NCBI GenBank assembly: GCA_039714535.1 | Contig: JBDLJC010000015.1 | Span: 1-64,000, forward strand | Reading direction: 5' to 3' | DNA: 64,000 nt | DNA from: JAGXFP01 sp039714535 | GTDB lineage: Bacteria > Desulfobacterota > Desulfobulbia > Desulfobulbales > JAGXFP01 | In this document: positions 1 through 7,786 of the stretch, one piece after another | How positions within the stretch are numbered: the first letter of the stretch is position 1 | Layout: every line of letters starts with the position of its first letter | The notes under the pieces: generated by a model | The model's database searches: none | What the model was told of the DNA's origin: nothing | What the model saw: only the letters and a program-made list of their open reading frames with translations | Program-made: the position numbers and the translations under genes

Positions 1-70
1 ACGGCAGTTAAGCCTCTTAGCGCCGATGGTACTGCACGGGCGACTGTGTGGGAGAGTAGGTCGCTGCCGA
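1..70 (+). rRNA. rrf: 5S ribosomal RNA, 3' part
   Basis: The first ~70 bases match the conserved 3' half of bacterial 5S rRNA, including the GCGCCGATGGTACTGC block and the closing GAGAGTAGGTCGCTGCC. The 5' half lies outside the window. A rho-independent terminator follows, so this is the end of an rRNA operon read on the plus strand. The exact 3' nucleotide is uncertain by a few bases. Confidence 0.93.
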
Positions 71-81
71 ATTTTTTTCTT

Positions 82-121
82 AAATGCCTTCATCCTTTAT
101 ACGGATGAAGGCATTTTTTTT
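82..121 (+). terminator. Rho-independent terminator of the rRNA operon
   Basis: A 14-bp perfect stem (82-95 with 103-116) with a 7-nt loop runs into an uninterrupted T tract. It sits directly behind the 5S rRNA and must end the rRNA transcript. Confidence 0.93.
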
Positions 122-196
122 GCCTGATGCTGTTTTTAGCGATTGGGGTGCGCTGTTGATATTGAGCGGCAGAATTATTTTATCACTCTGGGCTGA

Positions 197-661
197 AGTC
201 GCACCGATGCCAAAAGTATGGATGAGTTAGGTACCGGGCTTCTGACATCCTGGTGGGCTGAGCCTGAAGACAAGGAAGGTTATTCCGTTTACACCGGCAT
301 ACGCTATGACCTTGATGATCTCAGGCTCAAATTGGGACTGGAGTTCAATTACGGCACCAAGAATTGGATATCTTTTACTACGGCTGATGAATTTTATGTG
401 TCAAAGCTGGCGACGCGGGGATATGTGGCCGAAATATACTCAATCTATGATATCCCGACGGTTGATTTCTCGGCCTGGTTAAACAAGGGCTTTGTCAGGG
501 TGGGTTACAAGTACTTTGATTATGAATACACTGGGAGTGGCTCCTGGCTGGGTAAACCGGAAAAAATTGATGATATAGCCAATGATCCTCTAGCTTCGCA
601 GTTTTACGCCCCGGATTATCATGATCACATGATTTACATGGTGGTTGATCTTTATTTTTAA
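197..661 (+). pseudogene. C-terminal fragment of a DUF3373-type outer-membrane beta-barrel protein
   Basis: The reading frame is open from just after a stop at 194-196 and gives ~150 residues resembling the C-terminal part of DUF3373 barrels: the LGLEFNYG segment, KLATRG, GYKYFDYEYTGSG, then alternating hydrophobics ending in an aromatic residue, as outer-membrane barrels do. Full members are several hundred residues long and carry a signal peptide; neither is present. The first ATG is at 218, with no convincing ribosome-binding site. It is best read as a 3' remnant stranded behind the rRNA operon. It could be expressed, but without a signal sequence it could not reach the outer membrane. Confidence 0.72.
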
Positions 662-723
662 AATGTCTTAATTAGCTAGTCTATCAACTGAGGTGTTGAA
701 TTTGTCGGCTAATCCTGTTTTTT

Positions 724-1036
724 TCAAGGGAGGCTGGCAAGTTCAGTAGCTTTGGCAAAGGCCTTTTCCATATCGGGTAGATTGGAGATTTCAGGCACAA
801 CCCTGAATATATCTGACAATTCCCAGCTTATCGACGAGGATGATTGATCTTGCCAGAAGCATTGATCCATCGATAAGCAGGCCGCTTGATCGGCCAAACG
901 AGCCGGTTTTATAATCTGAGAGATAATTAATGTCAGTCAGTTTCGCTTCTTTTGCGAAACGGATTTGTGCAAAAAGCGTGTCTCGATTTACCGTAAATCG
1001 AACAATTCTCGCCGGAAGTTTATCCCCCTCCTCCAA
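724..1036 (-). pseudogene. tpx: Decayed thiol peroxidase (Tpx), 3' part with a frameshift
   Basis: Conceptual translation on the minus strand follows the second half of Tpx-family peroxiredoxins: an LFAQIRF helix, LSDYKTGSFG, a GLLIDG…LLARSIILVD strand pair, and then, after a shift of frame near 795-805, VVPEISNLPDMEKAFAKA, matching the usual 'vPEi...PDyeaAl' C-terminus. The N-terminal half with the peroxidatic cysteine is missing and no start is credible, so it cannot be an active peroxidase. Together with the DUF3373 fragment it shows that the kilobase behind the rRNA operon is a gene graveyard. Confidence 0.75.
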
Positions 1037-1143
1037 TCATGTCTTCCCCCTGTATTCCATCTTTAACCGAAGGGGCTGGTGTACCGCCTGAAATAATGGT
1101 TATGGTTGCCGCTTGTATCATACAATAGTGACTATATATTTTT

Positions 1144-2490
1144 TCAGCTTGCTGTCGCCAAAGCCTGATCAAGATCGGCCACGATATCATCGATATGCTC
1201 CAGGCCAATGGAAAGCCGGACAAAATCAATTGGGGCCCCTGCCGCTTCTTGTTCCTCTGGTGTTAATTGGGAATGGGTGGTGGACGCCGGATGAATAGCC
1301 AGGCTCTTGGCATCGCCGATATTGGCTAAGTGGCTGAATAGTTTGAGGTTGTTGATGAATGTCTTGCCCGCCTCCAGACCGCCCTTGATTCCGAAGCCAA
1401 CCAGCGCCCCGAAGCCGTGCTTCATGTATTTCTTGGCCAGTTCGTGGGTGGGATGCTCGGTCAGCCCGGGGTAGACCACCCAGTTCACCTTATCGTGCCC
1501 TTCAAGATGCTTGGCGACCGCCATGGCATTGCTGCAGTGGCGTTCCATCCGCAGGTGCAGGGTTTCGAGGCCCTGGATGATCTGGAAGCTATTGAATGGT
1601 GAGATACAGGCCCCCATGTCGCGCAGGAGGATGGTCCTGGCCCTGATCACATAGGCAGCATTGCTGACGGCCTGGCTCCACACCACCCCGCCATAGGAAG
1701 GATCCGGTTCGGTGAACATCGGGAACTTGCCGGAGGCGGGCCAGTCGAAATTGCCGCTGTCGACGATAATGCCGCCGATGCTGGTGCCATGGCCGCCGAT
1801 AAATTTGGTCAGGGAATGAACTGAGATGTCGGCCCCGTAATCAAAGGGACGACACATGAACGGCGTAGCCACCGTGTTGTCGACCAGCAGCGGAATCCCG
1901 GCCTGGTGGGCGATCTTGGCGATTTTCTTTATGTCAGGCGTGTCCAGTCGGGGGTTGCCGATGGTTTCGATAAAGATGCATTTGGTCTGATCATTGATCG
2001 CCGCCGCAAACTCATCGAGGCTGGAAGCATCGACAAAGGTTGTGTCGATACCGTACAGGGGCAGGGTGTGGCTAAACAGGTTATGGGTACCGCCGTAGAG
2101 ACTGGACGAAGAGACGATGTTATCGCCGGAGCGGCAGATATTGAGGATCGCGTAGGTTATGGCCGAAGAGCCGGAACTAGTCGCCAGGGCGCCAACCCCG
2201 CCTTCCAGGTGCATCAGTCTTTTCTCAAGCACGTCGGTGGTCGGGTTCATTATCCGGGTGTAGATATTGCCCGTTGCCTCGGGTCCGAAGTCTCCGGGGC
2301 GCAGCCCGTCCTCGGCAAGGTTTAAGCGCGGTGCCCATACTTCCGGTTTCAGGGAGAAAAGCTGGGCGGCATCGTCAGTGTCGTTAAACACATAACTGGT
2401 AGTCTGATAGATTGGTACGGCTCGGCTGCGGGTGGTGGGGTCAGGGGTATGGCCAGCGTGTAAGGCGAGGGTTTCGGGTTTCCAAGTCAT
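1144..2490 (-). CDS. metY: O-acetylhomoserine sulfhydrylase (aminocarboxypropyltransferase)
   Basis: This 448-residue enzyme belongs to the Cys/Met-metabolism PLP family and is predicted to make homocysteine from O-acetylhomoserine and sulfide, a sensible route in a sulfide-rich cell. The family opening (ETLALHAGHTPD), the YTRIMNPT segment, the SSGSSAI motif and the PLP-lysine motif SLTKFIGGHGTSIGG are all visible. Length fits MetY rather than the shorter MetB/MetC. The ATG at 2490 has a GGAGG seven bases upstream. It stands alone, so no operon partner helps to define its substrate; other gamma-replacement activities of the family cannot be excluded. Confidence 0.92.
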   Translation of the reverse strand: MTWKPETLALHAGHTPDPTTRSRAVPIYQTTSYVFNDTDDAAQLFSLKPEVWAPRLNLAEDGLRPGDFGPEATGNIYTRIMNPTTDVLEKRLMHLEGGVGALATSSGSSAITYAILNICRSGDNIVSSSSLYGGTHNLFSHTLPLYGIDTTFVDASSLDEFAAAINDQTKCIFIETIGNPRLDTPDIKKIAKIAHQAGIPLLVDNTVATPFMCRPFDYGADISVHSLTKFIGGHGTSIGGIIVDSGNFDWPASGKFPMFTEPDPSYGGVVWSQAVSNAAYVIRARTILLRDMGACISPFNSFQIIQGLETLHLRMERHCSNAMAVAKHLEGHDKVNWVVYPGLTEHPTHELAKKYMKHGFGALVGFGIKGGLEAGKTFINNLKLFSHLANIGDAKSLAIHPASTTHSQLTPEEQEAAGAPIDFVRLSIGLEHIDDIVADLDQALATAS

Positions 2491-2569
2491 TGTGAACCTC
2501 CATTAAGGGTTGAGGAGATCTTCTTGATCGCTTTACTATTGTTGTAGTCTTGCCATGTTACCGGCTGAA

Positions 2570-2734
2570 TTACAATTCTTTAACCGCTTTAATTAACTCA
2601 TCAGGGGACTTCGTTTCCTGGAGAGATTTTTTCGGGATAGCAATTGTCAGTGGTTCAGGTCCATTTAAGATAGCCGGGTAATCCTGTTTTATTTGATATT
2701 TAGTCTCAAATTCATTCCGATGCAGGAACTCCAT
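2570..2734 (-). other. Unassigned 54-codon ORF or gene fragment
   Basis: Part of the 633-base stretch between metY and the cytochrome gene. The minus strand reads ATG (2734) to TAA (2570) and gives a protein-like C-terminus (NGPEPLTIAIPKKSL…SPDELIKAVKEL). No clear ribosome-binding site and no recognised family. It overlaps an opposing open frame at 2704-2925, so at most one of them is likely real coding, probably a remnant. Confidence 0.3.
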
Positions 2735-2925
2735 TCAATATCGGTGTTTTCCCGGAATGCGTTCCACTTTTGATTTTCGCTGAAATTACCGAAGGTGAGG
2801 TTGCAGAGATTGCAGGTATTGGTTTCGGGCTTGATTGTTTTGTGAGCAACGTCGATCAACGTGTTGAGTCAACCGTTGCCAGCATTGCAAGCAAAGAAGA
2901 GTTTTATGTCGATTTCCTCGCGTAA
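2704..2925 (+). other. Unassigned start-less coding-like fragment
   Basis: Plus-strand frame open from a TAG at 2701 to TAA at 2923-2925, 73 codons of plausible protein (FNIGVFPECVPLLIFAEI…EFYVDFLA) without any start codon near its beginning. It looks like the C-terminal remnant of a gene. I do not recognise the family. The rest of the 2491-3123 gap shows nothing else that I can support except the inverted repeat at 3071-3103. Confidence 0.3.
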
Positions 2926-3070
2926 TAATTAAGGGAAAGTGTTCTCGCCACTGGCCATTTCTAGGAAAATAGTCTGATTAGATTATGAACTGGTCAAATC
3001 TCCGTTTGACTCTTGTCGGATTCTTTTTCGGCTTCATTGCCAACCGCCTGTCCAGTAAAATCGGAAGAGA

Positions 3071-3103
3071 CCAGGGCGACAGATTGATAACCTGTCGCCC
3101 TGG
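3071..3103 (-). terminator. 12-bp perfect inverted repeat behind the cytochrome gene
   Basis: Bases 3071-3082 pair with 3092-3103 around a 9-nt loop, 21 bases beyond the stop of the minus-strand cytochrome gene. The T-rich run expected of an intrinsic terminator is weak on either strand, so the terminator role is probable from position only. Confidence 0.5.
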
Positions 3104-3123
3104 TATGATCTATTTCTCAAAAA

Positions 3124-3663
3124 TCACATCTCGTGACACGACTCACAATCCTCGGCTACACTGAAGGCTCCATCTCCATCGTGACAGGCCCCGCATGATT
3201 TGCCGTTTTCCATCTCTTCCATGGTTGCTTCGTTTGCGCCGCGTCTGGCCACGAACAGGTCTGGATGGCATTCGTCACAGCCAAACATATCTACGTGTGC
3301 GGCGTGCGGGAAGGTGACGTTTCCGGCATCTTCGTCTTTGAAGAGAATGTCGCCGGCATGGCAGGTGACACAGTCGCCGGTAACGCTGAACGCCTTCTTC
3401 CCGTTGTGGCATGCTCCGCAGGCCCGGCCTTTCTCCATCTGTCTCATGCTGACTGGTCTGCGGCGGGGGTTCTTCTTTTTGAAGATTTTCGGATGGCACT
3501 CATTACAATTAGCGCCATGCTTAGCGTGACTGAAGAGGACCTTGCCAACGGTCTTGGTCGGTATGTGGACTTCGAACACCATCCCTCCCATACCAGCGGC
3601 GTATAGAACAGAAGGCAGGGCGAACATCAGCAGAATGACCATTAATATCCAGCGCTTTAACAT
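3124..3663 (-). CDS. Hexahaem c-type cytochrome (tandem c7-like, cytochrome c3 family)
   Basis: The 179-residue product starts with a cleavable-looking signal peptide (MLKRWILMVILLMFALPSVLYA) and has six CxxCH haem sites: CNECH, CGACH, CVTCH, CDECH, CGACH and CESCH. The two halves repeat each other (…ECHP…M..MENGKSCGACH…GAFSV..DC..CH), so it is a tandem duplication of a triheme unit resembling the c7/c3 fold. Extra histidines (FSHAKHG, FPHAAHV) would give bis-His ligation. It should act in the periplasm as an electron carrier, as in sulfate and metal reducers. It is apparently monocistronic; its redox partner is not apparent. Confidence 0.9.
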   Translation of the reverse strand: MLKRWILMVILLMFALPSVLYAAGMGGMVFEVHIPTKTVGKVLFSHAKHGANCNECHPKIFKKKNPRRRPVSMRQMEKGRACGACHNGKKAFSVTGDCVTCHAGDILFKDEDAGNVTFPHAAHVDMFGCDECHPDLFVARRGANEATMEEMENGKSCGACHDGDGAFSVAEDCESCHEM

Positions 3664-3939
3664 GTGCTTCCTCCACGGATTTGTTTTGCAAACTCTATAC
3701 GAATTTTGCCCGAATAGCCAACATTTTGGAATTACGGGATTCCGGCGAGGGGGCGGCCGTTTCTCTGGTGACTATCTTCCGGCAAAGTAGAAGGAAGTAG
3801 TTCGTGGCGGTTGTTTGTTTTTCCTGCCAACGGTTCTACGCTATTTCATAAATTGACTATGTTGACATAAGTGCGTAACTTTTAGTCAAGAACCCCAGAT
3901 ATTCTAATGGGCTAATAAGCAAGAAATGGAGGTCCTGGA

Positions 3940-4446
3940 TTGAATAAATACTTGATTATTACCGGCATATGTTTGGTACTGGTTGGTTGTTCATCTTTTA
4001 ATCTGGGCCGGGATATCGTTGCTCCGGATAGCGTCACGGGGTCTTATAACCTGATTCTGGTTGGCGGGACCTTCGGCGCCGATGCGGAAAGGATCGTCAT
4101 CCTTGACGTGGAAACCGACGGTTACTCGTTCAGGCCGGTGACCGGCCCCGGGCGGGTGAAAAATTTTCCGGGAATGAGCGGTGAAGCAGCCCTTAAAAAG
4201 GCCGAGGATTTTTTTTCCTCCCACTGCGCCTATAACGGCTTTCTTGTAAAGGAAATGAAACTGCCCGATGGCTCCTTCATCGGTTATGAGCTTACCCCGG
4301 ACTACCCTGTTGCTCTGTGCGAGGAGGGTAATGTGCTCAGCGTGAGTTACGGCATGGGGGAAGGCGGTGAAATCAAGGTTTACACCTGGCTGCATCTCAA
4401 GGAAGAAGATGGTGGCAGCAATAATTTTCCGGTTCGGGAAAAATAG
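3940..4446 (+). CDS. Hypothetical lipoprotein
   Basis: A 168-residue protein with an N-terminal hydrophobic stretch ending in a lipobox (VLVGC, Cys at about residue 17), so predicted to be lipidated. The start is a TTG at 3940, chosen because GGAGGT lies six bases ahead and the signal sequence begins right there. The mature part has two further Cys residues and no motif I recognise. It is convergent with the next gene and not obviously in an operon. Function unknown. Confidence 0.75.
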   Translation: MNKYLIITGICLVLVGCSSFNLGRDIVAPDSVTGSYNLILVGGTFGADAERIVILDVETDGYSFRPVTGPGRVKNFPGMSGEAALKKAEDFFSSHCAYNGFLVKEMKLPDGSFIGYELTPDYPVALCEEGNVLSVSYGMGEGGEIKVYTWLHLKEEDGGSNNFPVREK

Positions 4447-4547
4447 CTTGGCGTTCTTCTCTGTTCAGTAGACAGTCGTTCACCCCATGAAAAAATGCTG
4501 AATTATCTGATCGGCGCCGATGGCTACCAGCGAGAAGATCGAGATGA

Positions 4548-4892
4548 TCAGGTAATTGAGTTTTCCGGTGAGCGTTTGATCGACTGGAGAAGATAGGTCA
4601 GGGCATTACGCTCCCTTACCGACAAGACCGTTTCTGCCTGGATTTTTTCAATTAACAGATGGTCCTGGATGGCCCGCTTGCGTTTCTGGGTTATCAGGTA
4701 TCGGTGCCAGAAAAACAGAAAGTTGCCCAGGACGGCAAAATACCAGACCGGTCTGACCCAGTCCGGCTGGAGGTGGGTGATAACGATCAGGGTCCGAAAG
4801 CCAATGGCGGTGGAGAGGCCCAGGGCCATTGCCCCATAGATCTTGAAATTGGAAGCGATTTCCGGGCCGGTATTATTGTTGTCGTTAGTCAT
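4548..4892 (-). CDS. Small membrane protein, possibly frameshifted near its C-terminus
   Basis: The 114-residue open frame has two hydrophobic segments (about residues 18-38 and 47-63) followed by a basic helix. Just past the annotated stop a different frame continues with a strongly hydrophobic segment (YLIISIFSLVAIG) and stops at 4480-4482. A single-base shift near 4580-4584 would join the two and add a third membrane span. Either the gene is frameshifted, the assembly has an indel, or the second frame is chance. Family not recognised. Confidence 0.6.
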   Translation of the reverse strand: MTNDNNNTGPEIASNFKIYGAMALGLSTAIGFRTLIVITHLQPDWVRPVWYFAVLGNFLFFWHRYLITQKRKRAIQDHLLIEKIQAETVLSVRERNALTYLLQSIKRSPENSIT

Positions 4893-5048
4893 TATGGATA
4901 TTTCTTATGACATCGGTGGCGGCGGGATTGAAAGTCTCAGCCGGTTTGATTTCTTTATAGCATTATCTATAAACATCGTCCCTAAATACTGCATAGTAAA
5001 TTTTTAAAAAGGGGAATTAAAGGTGAAGGCCCAGGCATTTAATACGGT

Positions 5049-5106
5049 TTATCAGTAAAAGAGTTAATCACGGATTTAACGAACTTTTTTACTGATAATT
5101 TTTTTA
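5049..5106 (+). terminator. Inverted repeat followed by a T tract
   Basis: Arms 5049-5060 and 5087-5098 are exactly complementary (12 bp), with a smaller 5-bp stem in the 26-nt loop, and eight T residues follow on the plus strand. It has the form of a plus-strand terminator, yet no plus-strand gene lies directly upstream, so it may instead be a repeat remnant. The minus-strand dinB ends shortly to the right. Confidence 0.5.
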
Positions 5107-5165
5107 AATTCACTCCCCTTCGGGAAGATGCGACACTCATGGCGTTTGCAATATTTAGATCGCCA

Positions 5166-6353
5166 TCAATCCTTCTTGATCAGTCTCCCTGGTTTAACGG
5201 TTTCGCCGCCGAATTTACGGTTCAGTTTATCCACGGCCCGGCTCAGTTCTTTTTTCCTCTCTCTGTTAATGTTTGAGCCAAACAGGGCCAATTGCCGGTT
5301 CGCAACCCCTGGGCGAAGTTTACTAACGCTTATGCCCAGGAGCCTGAGGGGGATGCGACCGGCTTCGGTTTTTTTTAGAAGTTCCAGCCCGTGGCGGTAG
5401 ATATCCATGCTGTCGCTGGTCATCTCCGGCAGGGTTGTCGAGCGGGTCTTGGTCGAGAAATCATTGAACTTGACCTTGAGCGATATCGTTTTCCCTTCTT
5501 GTTCATGGTGGCGGAGCCGTGCGCCGACCCTGGTGGCCAGGGAGAGCAGTTCCTTTTTGACGGTCTTCAGATCTCTGATGTCCTCTTTAAAGGTATCTTC
5601 GTGGCCGATGGACTTTGCTGCCCGGGCCGGGACCACCGGCCGGTCATCGATGCCCCGGGCCGAATAATACATCTGGGCGCCGTGCTTGCCGAATTTGCTG
5701 GTAAGGAGGTCTAGGGGCAGGGCGGCCAGGTCGCCGATGGTCCGGACACTGAGCATCCTGAGAACCTTAATGGTGCTCGCCCCGGCGCCCCAGAGTTTGC
5801 TGATCGGCAGATCGGTCAGGAACTCTCTTTCCCTGCTCTGTTCGACAATGGTCAGGCCGTCAGGTTTTTCCAGGTCGGAGGCGATCTTGGCCAGCAGTTT
5901 AGAGGTGGCAACCCCGGCCGAGGCGGTCAGGCCGGTCTCGGTGCTGATTGTGGCCCTGATCATGGCGGCAATCTCTTTGCCGCTGCCGAATAGTCTGGCG
6001 GAGCCGGTCACATCGAGGAAGGCTTCGTCAAGGGAGATCGGTTCAACCAGCGGGGTGAAGCGTTGGAAGATGGCCATGATCCGGCTGGAAATCTCACGGT
6101 AGCGGCTCATCCTGACTGGCCTGAAGATTGCTCCCGGGCAGAGTTTGCGGGCGGTGAGGGTCGGCATGGCCGAGTGGATGCCGAATTTTCTGGCCTCGTA
6201 GGAGGCGGCCGAAACCACCGAACGGCTGGAGGGCCCGCCGACAACTACCGGTTTGCCGCGTAGTTCCGGCTGGTCCAGCATCTCCACCGATGCATAGAAG
6301 GCGTCCATGTCGGTGTGGATTATGGTTCTTGATTTATCGGCTGGTTTGTCCAT
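5166..6353 (-). CDS. dinB: DNA polymerase IV (Y-family translesion polymerase)
   Basis: Error-prone polymerase that extends mismatched or lesion-blocked primers. The 395-residue product has the catalytic motif I (HTDMDAFYASVE), the 'VVVGG…SVVSAASYEARKFGI' palm segment, the SLDEAFLDVTGS motif with the paired acidic residues, the helix-hairpin-helix region and a C-terminal little-finger domain. The ATG at 6353 places motif I at the usual distance from the N-terminus; the open frame extends 45 codons further upstream, but that part does not look like DinB. No strong ribosome-binding site is close to this ATG (a GGAGG lies ~20 bases away). A decayed copy of its 5' half occurs at 11814-12341. Confidence 0.9.
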   Translation of the reverse strand: MDKPADKSRTIIHTDMDAFYASVEMLDQPELRGKPVVVGGPSSRSVVSAASYEARKFGIHSAMPTLTARKLCPGAIFRPVRMSRYREISSRIMAIFQRFTPLVEPISLDEAFLDVTGSARLFGSGKEIAAMIRATISTETGLTASAGVATSKLLAKIASDLEKPDGLTIVEQSREREFLTDLPISKLWGAGASTIKVLRMLSVRTIGDLAALPLDLLTSKFGKHGAQMYYSARGIDDRPVVPARAAKSIGHEDTFKEDIRDLKTVKKELLSLATRVGARLRHHEQEGKTISLKVKFNDFSTKTRSTTLPEMTSDSMDIYRHGLELLKKTEAGRIPLRLLGISVSKLRPGVANRQLALFGSNINRERKKELSRAVDKLNRKFGGETVKPGRLIKKD

Positions 6354-6636
6354 GGGGATAAGATAGCTTTTCTGGGCCTCCTTGCCAACCGGCAAAGGGG
6401 ACTGGTAATTGTTATAGTAGGCAAAATATGGAGAATGGCCTGAAATGAAATGAATGTCGAACGTGGGGAGTGAATGGATTTGCAGCAAGTTGATTGATTA
6501 GGCGTCAAAAGGTCGGGCGGTCATTTATTAAGTTGTCTGTGCAATTCAATCAATAGGGTGATTTTTGATAATCAGTAGACATCTTCAATTTTGAGAGTGG
6601 CTGATTTTTTATGATGTATAATTTATAAGGTTAAAG

Positions 6637-6665
6637 TGGGGGAGAAAGAGGGATTCAAACCCTCG
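6637..6665 (-). other. tRNA 3'-end fragment (T arm, acceptor strand and CCA)
   Basis: On the minus strand this reads as a T stem-loop GAGGG-TTTGAAT-CCCTC followed by seven acceptor bases, a discriminator base and CCA. Upstream sequence does not fold into a normal anticodon arm and no complementary 5' acceptor is found at tRNA distance, so it is a fragment, perhaps of a class II (Ser/Leu type) tRNA. Such 3' ends are typical attachment-site scars of integrative elements. The 6354-6731 gap holds this and the hairpin at 6670-6707, and nothing else evident. Confidence 0.6.
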
Positions 6666-6669
6666 GTGG

Positions 6670-6707
6670 CTCGCCCTTGTCTCCTCCCTTAGGAGTCCAG
6701 GGGCGAG
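6670..6707. repeat. Two-tier hairpin behind the OmpA-like gene
   Basis: A 7-bp GC-rich outer stem (6670-6676 with 6701-6707) encloses a second 5-bp stem (6681-6685 with 6691-6695). It lies 25 bases past the stop of the minus-strand barrel gene and may end its transcript, but has no T tract. It adjoins the tRNA-like fragment and could belong to the same remnant. Confidence 0.5.
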
Positions 6708-6731
6708 TGAGGCCAAAGGATAACACAAAAA

Positions 6732-7355
6732 TTAAAAGGAATACCGCATGCCGACGTATACGTTATGTGTTGCATATTCCATTTCTATGTTTTTAAATAC
6801 CGGATTTGTGGTGGCAAAATAGCGATATTTGAGTTCAAGGGTAAGTTCCTGGGTGAAGGTGTAAGCAAGACCTGCCCCAACCTGATAGGCAAATACAGAA
6901 TCGTAAGCGTTGCCCACGTAACCAGTATTGTCATCCACATTAACCAGTGCCGCGCCCAGACCGGCGCTCAAATATGGTGTCCATAGGGAGTGGTTTGTAA
7001 AATCACAATACAAGTTTGTCAGAAAAGAAAGGCTGTCAATATCTTCGTGTAAAACTATATCTCCTCCGGCAGTTTTTGCCTTGGTCAGAGGATTGTTCTG
7101 GTACGCGATTTCACCCTCGATCCTGAGGTAACCATAAAAATCATATCCCACTGCTGCGCCAACTGCGAACCCCGTGTCCGCTTCAATATTATAATTAGTG
7201 GTAGGGGTGCTGGAGTTAGCGGCCTTGGAATTGTTGAAGAAGCCAAGACCAAAAAAATTGGCGCTCATATAGGTCTTTTCTTCGGCCCCATAGGCGCTGG
7301 TAGAAAGCAAAATCAGCATGATGCATCCGGCAACAATTAATATTTTCTTCTTCAT
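6732..7355 (-). CDS. OmpA-like outer-membrane beta-barrel protein
   Basis: The 207-residue product has a clear signal peptide (cleavage after about residue 23, at AYGA|EE) and alternating-hydrophobicity strands with aromatic girdles (VGAAVGYDFYGYLRIEGEIAYQ, YLSAGLGAALVNV, FAYQVGAGLAYTF). It ends in …VGMRYSF, the terminal Phe being the usual signal for outer-membrane assembly. Size fits an eight-stranded barrel without a peptidoglycan-binding domain. It lies next to the capsule-export genes but is separated from them by the 7356-7786 gap, so a shared role is only a possibility. Confidence 0.85.
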   Translation of the reverse strand: MKKKILIVAGCIMLILLSTSAYGAEEKTYMSANFFGLGFFNNSKAANSSTPTTNYNIEADTGFAVGAAVGYDFYGYLRIEGEIAYQNNPLTKAKTAGGDIVLHEDIDSLSFLTNLYCDFTNHSLWTPYLSAGLGAALVNVDDNTGYVGNAYDSVFAYQVGAGLAYTFTQELTLELKYRYFATTNPVFKNIEMEYATHNVYVGMRYSF

Positions 7356-7505
7356 ATCGTTCTCCTGTTTTTTTTGGTCACCATAGAGAGACTATCTATA
7401 ATAGTTTGTCCATATTTTTAAGGGAGTGTTCGTGAAAACATTTTCCAATTACCATTTTGTCCACCGTCACACTTCATTTTTTTGTGATATAATCAGAATT
7501 TATGA

Positions 7506-7521
7506 AATTAGCATGCTAATT
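7506..7521. repeat. 16-bp perfect palindrome
   Basis: AATTAGCATGCTAATT is exactly self-complementary and could be a dimeric regulator site or part of a decayed element. It lies in the 431-base gap between the OmpA-like gene and wzc. Confidence 0.4.
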
Positions 7522-7540
7522 CTGGCTATGTCCAATATTC

Positions 7541-7570
7541 CTTTGCCTCCTGCAAAGGCAGGAGGCAAAG
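7541..7570. repeat. REP-like 13-bp hairpin
   Basis: Arms 7541-7553 and 7558-7570 are perfectly complementary with a 4-nt loop. It abuts the broken end of the ABC-exporter remnant immediately to its right, as extragenic palindromes often do at sites of gene decay. I found no second copy in the window. Confidence 0.55.
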
Positions 7571-7660
7571 GCGACACCGATCTCCGCCTGCTTATAGCGC
7601 GCCAGGATATCGCGCCAGTAGAGGCGTTCGGTTCAGCCCTGCTTCGATGGTCAGTTTTTG
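7570..7660 (-). pseudogene. Scar of an ABC-2 polysaccharide/LPS export permease (Wzm-like)
   Basis: On the minus strand one frame reads KLTIEAG and another reads ERLYWRDILARYKQAEIGVA. These are the N-terminal hallmarks of Wzm/RfbA-type permeases of O-antigen and capsule ABC exporters (the 'WRDI.vRYKQt.iG' block). Only ~30 codons survive, in two frames, with an internal deletion, and the sequence stops at the palindrome. The gene is dead, but it shows that the neighbouring wzc-wza-wzb cluster once carried an exporter here. Confidence 0.6.
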
Positions 7661-7786
7661 TTACGGCATTTTTTTTATTGGTTATTGGCAGGGTAAAAAA
7701 GCTGAAAGCAACAAATTGCACGCTGGAAACTTAAAGCCGCAGTTAACCTGTCGCTTGAAGCTTGCTTCTTTTATCTAGTTCATCCC

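Noticed and set aside
6637..6710. Complete tRNA (Ser or Sec) on the minus strand
   Set aside because: Only the T arm and 3' acceptor fit. No anticodon stem of five pairs with a 7-nt loop could be formed and the 5' acceptor is missing.
7426..7734. 102-codon plus-strand ORF in the wzc-omp gap
   Set aside because: It reads through a REP-like palindrome and the antisense of a permease scar; not a gene.
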